From NCBI GenBank assembly GCA_030617125.1, contig JAUWWA010000045.1, forward strand, positions 1 to 9,049: 9,049 bases of DNA, written 5' to 3'. This stretch comes from Pirellulales bacterium (GTDB lineage: Bacteria; Planctomycetota; Planctomycetia; Pirellulales; Thermoguttaceae). Position 1 is the stretch's first letter. Every line of letters begins with the position of its first letter. Position numbers and translations under genes: made by a program. Positions 6,415 to 9,049 of this stretch are shown here, piece by piece. The notes beneath the pieces were generated by a model that was given only the letters and a program-made list of their open reading frames with translations, made no database searches and was not told the DNA's origin.

Positions 6415-8631
6415 CTATCCGCGCCGCGGCTTGAACACCACGGTGGCCAGCGGCGGCAGGGTGACTTCGATCGAGGCGGGCCGCCCGTGGCTTTCGGTCG
6501 GCTGGCCCATCACGCCGGGGCCGTTGCCCATGTTGCTGCCGGAGTAGTACGACGAGTCGCTGTTGAAAATCTCCTCGTACCAGCACGCCTCCGGCACGCC
6601 CAGGCGGTACGCGATGCGCGGCACCGGCGTGAAGTTGCAGCAGACGACAAGGAAGTCGGCGGGGTCCTTCGCGCGCCGGATGAAGCTGAGCGTGCTTTCT
6701 TCCCAGTCGTGGCAGTCGATCCACTCGAAGCCGTGGTAGTCGAAGTCGACCTGGTGCAGCGCGTGCTCGCGGCGGTAGATGCGGTTCAGGTCGGCCATGC
6801 ACTTGCTCAATCCCTGGTGCGACTCCCACTGCATCAGGTGCCATTGGAGGCTGTTGTCGAAGTCCCACTCGCTCCACTGCCCAAAGTCGCTGCCCATGAA
6901 GATCAGCTTTTTGCCGGGGTGGGTCCACATGTAGCTCAGCAGCAGCCGCAGATTGGCGAACTTCTGCCACAAGTCGCCTGGCGCCTGGTCCAGCAGCGAG
7001 CCCTTCATGTGGACGACCTCGTCGTGCGAGAGCGGCAGCACGAAGTTCTCGTGGAAAGCGTAGATCAGGCTGAAGGTCAGCTCATCGTGGTGGTACTTGC
7101 GGTGGATCGGCTCGTGGCGGAAGTAGCCCAGCGTGTCGTTCATCCAGCCCATGTTCCACTTGAGGCTGAAACCGAGGCCGCCGACGTAGGTCGGCTGCGA
7201 AACGCTCGGCCAGGCGGTCGATTCCTCGGCCACGGTCAGCACGCCGGGGTGCTGCAAGTGCGCCTGTTCGTTGAATTCCTTGAGGAACGAGATGGCGGCG
7301 AGGTTCTCGCGGCCGCCGAACTCGTTGGGAATCCAGTCGCCGTCCTCACGGCTGTAGTCGAGATACAACATCGAGGCGACGGCGTCTACCCGAACCCCGT
7401 CGATGTGGTACTTGTCCATCCAGAACAAGGCGTTGGAGATGAGGAAGTTTCGGATCTCGTGTCGACCGTAGTTGAAAATATGCGTGCCCCAGTCGCGATG
7501 CTCGCCCTGACGGGGATCGGCGTGCTCGTACAACGCCGTGCCGTCGAACCGCCGCAGCCCGTGCCCGTCGCGCGGAAAATGGGCCGGAACCCAGTCGAGC
7601 AATACCCCGATGCCGTTCTGGTGGCACAGATCGACGAAGTACATGAAATCCTGCGGCGCGCCGTAACGGCTGGTTGCCGCGTAGTAGCCGACCGTTTGGT
7701 AGCCCCAGCTTCCCGAAAACGGATGCTCGCTCACCGGCAGCAGCTCCAGATGGGTGTAGCCCATCTCCTTGCAGTAGTCGACCAGTTGATGCGCCAGTTC
7801 GCGATAGGTCAGCCATCGCGTGGGATCGTCGCCAGGCCGCTTCCAACTGCCCAGGTGAACCTCGTAGAACGACAGCGGCTGTTCGAGCCAGTTCGTCTCC
7901 GCCCGTGTGCTCATCCACTCGCCGTCGCGCCAGCCGTATCGGTTGAGGTCGACGACTTTCGAGGCGGTCCGCGGCGGCACCTCGGCGGCGAAACCGAACG
8001 GGTCGGCCTTCTCAAAAAGCTGGTCGTGGTGGCGAATCAGAAACTTGTAGAGCGTGCCGTCGCCGGCGCCCGGGACGAACAACTCCCAGAATCCGCTGGG
8101 AATGTGCTTGCGCATGGGATGATGCCGGACGTCCCAGTTGTTGAAATCGCCGACTATGCTCACGCTGCTGGCGTTTGGCGCCCAGACGGCGAAATTCACG
8201 CCGTCGACGCCGTCGACCGTACGCAGTTGGGCGCCGAGCCGGTTGTAGCACTGCCAATGCGTCCCTTCGCCCAGCAGGTGGAGACCGTAGTCGGTCAGCA
8301 AGTGGGGAAAGGAGTAGGGATCGTGCATGATGCTCTTGTTCCCACGCTGGTCGTCCGCTTGGATCATGTAGCGGGCGGAGGGTTCGCCGCCCGGACAAGG
8401 ACAGATCGCCTCGAACACGCCGGCCGGGTGTATCCGCCGCATCGGCCTTGCGGCATTGGCTTGGACCGGATCGACCACCCACGCCCGCGTCGATTGCGGC
8501 AAAAACGCCCTGACCGATAGTGCCCGACGCCCCGAATCGGTCACCTCGTGCGGTCCAAGCAACTCAAACGGGTTTTCGTGTATCCCTTGTACCAGTTGGT
8601 CAATATTCTCGAGTGCCAGGGTCGTACGCAC
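6415..8631 (-). CDS. glgB: 1,4-alpha-glucan (glycogen) branching enzyme, GH13
   Basis: GlgB cuts an alpha-1,4-glucan chain and reattaches it through an alpha-1,6 bond, making branches in glycogen in the cytoplasm. With the GTG start the product is 738 residues, close to the E. coli enzyme (728). An N-terminal domain (IDQLVQGIHENPFELLGPH) is followed by a CBM48 module (VNFAVWAPNASSVSIVGDFN at about 145-164). The GH13 barrel has region I DWVPAHF (346-352), the nucleophile Asp416 in DGVRVDAV, the acid/base Glu469 in VAEEST, and Asp537 in LPLSHDEV. The spacing between these three equals that of E. coli D405, E458 and D526. A C-terminal beta domain ends VVFKPRRG. I chose GTG at 8631 because AAGGAG lies six bases upstream and the N-terminal length fits homologues; a TTG at 8658 in the same frame would add nine residues and lacks a visible Shine-Dalgarno. 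The gene begins inside the 3' end of the RNase H-like frame, so it is probably cotranscribed with it. No other glg gene is in view. Confidence 0.97.
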   Translation of the reverse strand: MRTTLALENIDQLVQGIHENPFELLGPHEVTDSGRRALSVRAFLPQSTRAWVVDPVQANAARPMRRIHPAGVFEAICPCPGGEPSARYMIQADDQRGNKSIMHDPYSFPHLLTDYGLHLLGEGTHWQCYNRLGAQLRTVDGVDGVNFAVWAPNASSVSIVGDFNNWDVRHHPMRKHIPSGFWELFVPGAGDGTLYKFLIRHHDQLFEKADPFGFAAEVPPRTASKVVDLNRYGWRDGEWMSTRAETNWLEQPLSFYEVHLGSWKRPGDDPTRWLTYRELAHQLVDYCKEMGYTHLELLPVSEHPFSGSWGYQTVGYYAATSRYGAPQDFMYFVDLCHQNGIGVLLDWVPAHFPRDGHGLRRFDGTALYEHADPRQGEHRDWGTHIFNYGRHEIRNFLISNALFWMDKYHIDGVRVDAVASMLYLDYSREDGDWIPNEFGGRENLAAISFLKEFNEQAHLQHPGVLTVAEESTAWPSVSQPTYVGGLGFSLKWNMGWMNDTLGYFRHEPIHRKYHHDELTFSLIYAFHENFVLPLSHDEVVHMKGSLLDQAPGDLWQKFANLRLLLSYMWTHPGKKLIFMGSDFGQWSEWDFDNSLQWHLMQWESHQGLSKCMADLNRIYRREHALHQVDFDYHGFEWIDCHDWEESTLSFIRRAKDPADFLVVCCNFTPVPRIAYRLGVPEACWYEEIFNSDSSYYSGSNMGNGPGVMGQPTESHGRPASIEVTLPPLATVVFKPRRG

Positions 8632-9049
8632 ACGCACCTCCTTGCGAGCCTCTTCCAAAACTCACGATATTTTACCCAAACGTTTGCCGCAACGCGAACC
8701 CCCGCGGCCGCGACTTTTTCGCCACGTCGCCTGCCCGAAGTCGGGCTCGACGCCGAGAGCCGGACATGGGGCGGATCGAACCGCCAATGGCGACATTCCA
8801 AATCGTGGAACCGTAACGCTCGGTCCATCCGCTGCCAGAGGTCGCCGTTCTTGACCGGCACCATCTGGCCGAAAAACTCCCACCGCCACCCGTTGCCTCG
8901 CCACTCCGACAGCCCGTACTGCACGCCGTGACGCACGTAGCGGCTGCAACCGCTCAGCGTGACTCGCGAAGGCTGGTCGAGGGCTTCGAGCCCCCGGACA
9001 ACGGCCAACAGATCGAGCCGCTCGCCCCGGGCCTTCGGCTCGACGTCGG
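8541..9049 (-). CDS. RNase H-fold protein with altered catalytic positions (5' end outside window)
   Basis: The last 168 residues of a minus-strand gene enter from the right edge. ERLDLLAVVRGLEAL, RVTLSGCSRYVRHGV, LSEWRGNGW and PVKNGDLWQRMDRAL follow the order of RNase HI, which removes the RNA strand of RNA-DNA hybrids (in E. coli RMELMAAIVALEAL, VILSTDSQYVRQG, WKKRGW, PVKNVDLWQRLDAAL). The key residues differ. The Glu of RMEL is Asp here. The Asp of STDS, a metal ligand (E. coli D70), is replaced: the local sequence is SGCS (8943-8954). The GHxGxxxNExxD block with the fourth carboxylate does not follow WRFDPPH. RNase H catalysis is therefore doubtful; nucleic-acid binding is a possible remaining role. 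The first catalytic Asp is outside the window. After DPPH (about 8766) come 74 residues rich in Arg, with no family similarity, that overlap the glgB start by 91 bases. This tail could be a genuine extension or the product of a frameshift. From memory, planctomycetes carry related divergent RNase H proteins, so this may be a conserved family rather than a decaying gene. Confidence 0.78.
   Translation of the reverse strand, partial: DVEPKARGERLDLLAVVRGLEALDQPSRVTLSGCSRYVRHGVQYGLSEWRGNGWRWEFFGQMVPVKNGDLWQRMDRALRFHDLECRHWRFDPPHVRLSASSPTSGRRRGEKVAAAGVRVAANVWVKYREFWKRLARRCVCVRPWHSRILTNWYKGYTKTRLSCLDRTR
8636..8643 (-). promoter_or_regulatory. Shine-Dalgarno that decides the glgB start
   Basis: AAGGAGGT on the minus strand is a near-perfect anti-16S match. 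Its AAGGAG core ends six bases before the GTG at 8631, the usual spacing. It lies inside the longer frame that would begin with TTG at 8658, which argues for the shorter protein. It also lies within the RNase H-like reading frame. Confidence 0.55.

Noticed and set aside
6487..8520. A 677-codon open frame on the plus strand opposite glgB
   Set aside because: It is the antisense shadow of a well-supported GH13 enzyme in GC-rich DNA. Its translation is Val/Ala/Arg-rich without domain motifs.
8456..8931. Plus-strand frames opposite the 5' end of glgB and the RNase H-like gene
   Set aside because: They are shadows of the minus-strand genes with no family signature.

Overview
The window is high-GC, bacterial and gene-dense. 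It most resembles a planctomycete, probably of the Pirellulales type. This placement is an inference. It rests on the divergent RNase H-like protein at the right edge, the lysine-tailed topoisomerase I without zinc fingers, the large membrane-anchored SurA/PpiD-like protein with an acidic insert, and the weak or absent Shine-Dalgarno sequences at most starts. No rRNA, tRNA, CRISPR array, intact mobile element or phage gene was seen.

Left part (1-893, plus strand): the C-terminal end of tryptophanyl-tRNA synthetase (trpS) runs 61 bases into a complete holo-[acyl-carrier-protein] synthase gene (acpS). After acpS come a small hairpin and a 36-codon remnant of a REP-associated tyrosine transposase, whose first 11 residues are joined to a piece from further into the protein.

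Middle part: topA (894-3605, minus strand) encodes a complete type IA DNA topoisomerase I with four C-terminal GRYGPY-type repeats and a Lys/Arg/Thr tail. A 338-base divergent intergenic region (3606-3943) holds candidate promoters for both directions and several inverted repeats. The plus-strand gene at 3944-6175 encodes a 743-residue membrane-anchored protein with PpiD/SurA-like flanks. A Glu/Lys-rich linker, including a 42-bp tandem duplication, lies where a parvulin domain would be expected.

Right part: a 239-base convergent spacer (6176-6414) with small hairpins is followed on the minus strand by glgB, the glycogen branching enzyme, with all GH13 catalytic residues present. Upstream of glgB and overlapping its 5' end is the 3' part of an RNase H-fold gene cut by the window edge. 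Its visible catalytic positions are altered or missing.

The genes are mostly housekeeping: translation, carrier-protein activation, DNA supercoiling, envelope protein folding and glycogen synthesis. They do not form one pathway. I do not see a clear new multi-gene system. The items most worth a second look are the apparently non-catalytic RNase H relative, the PpiD-like protein without a parvulin domain, and the transposase remnant.
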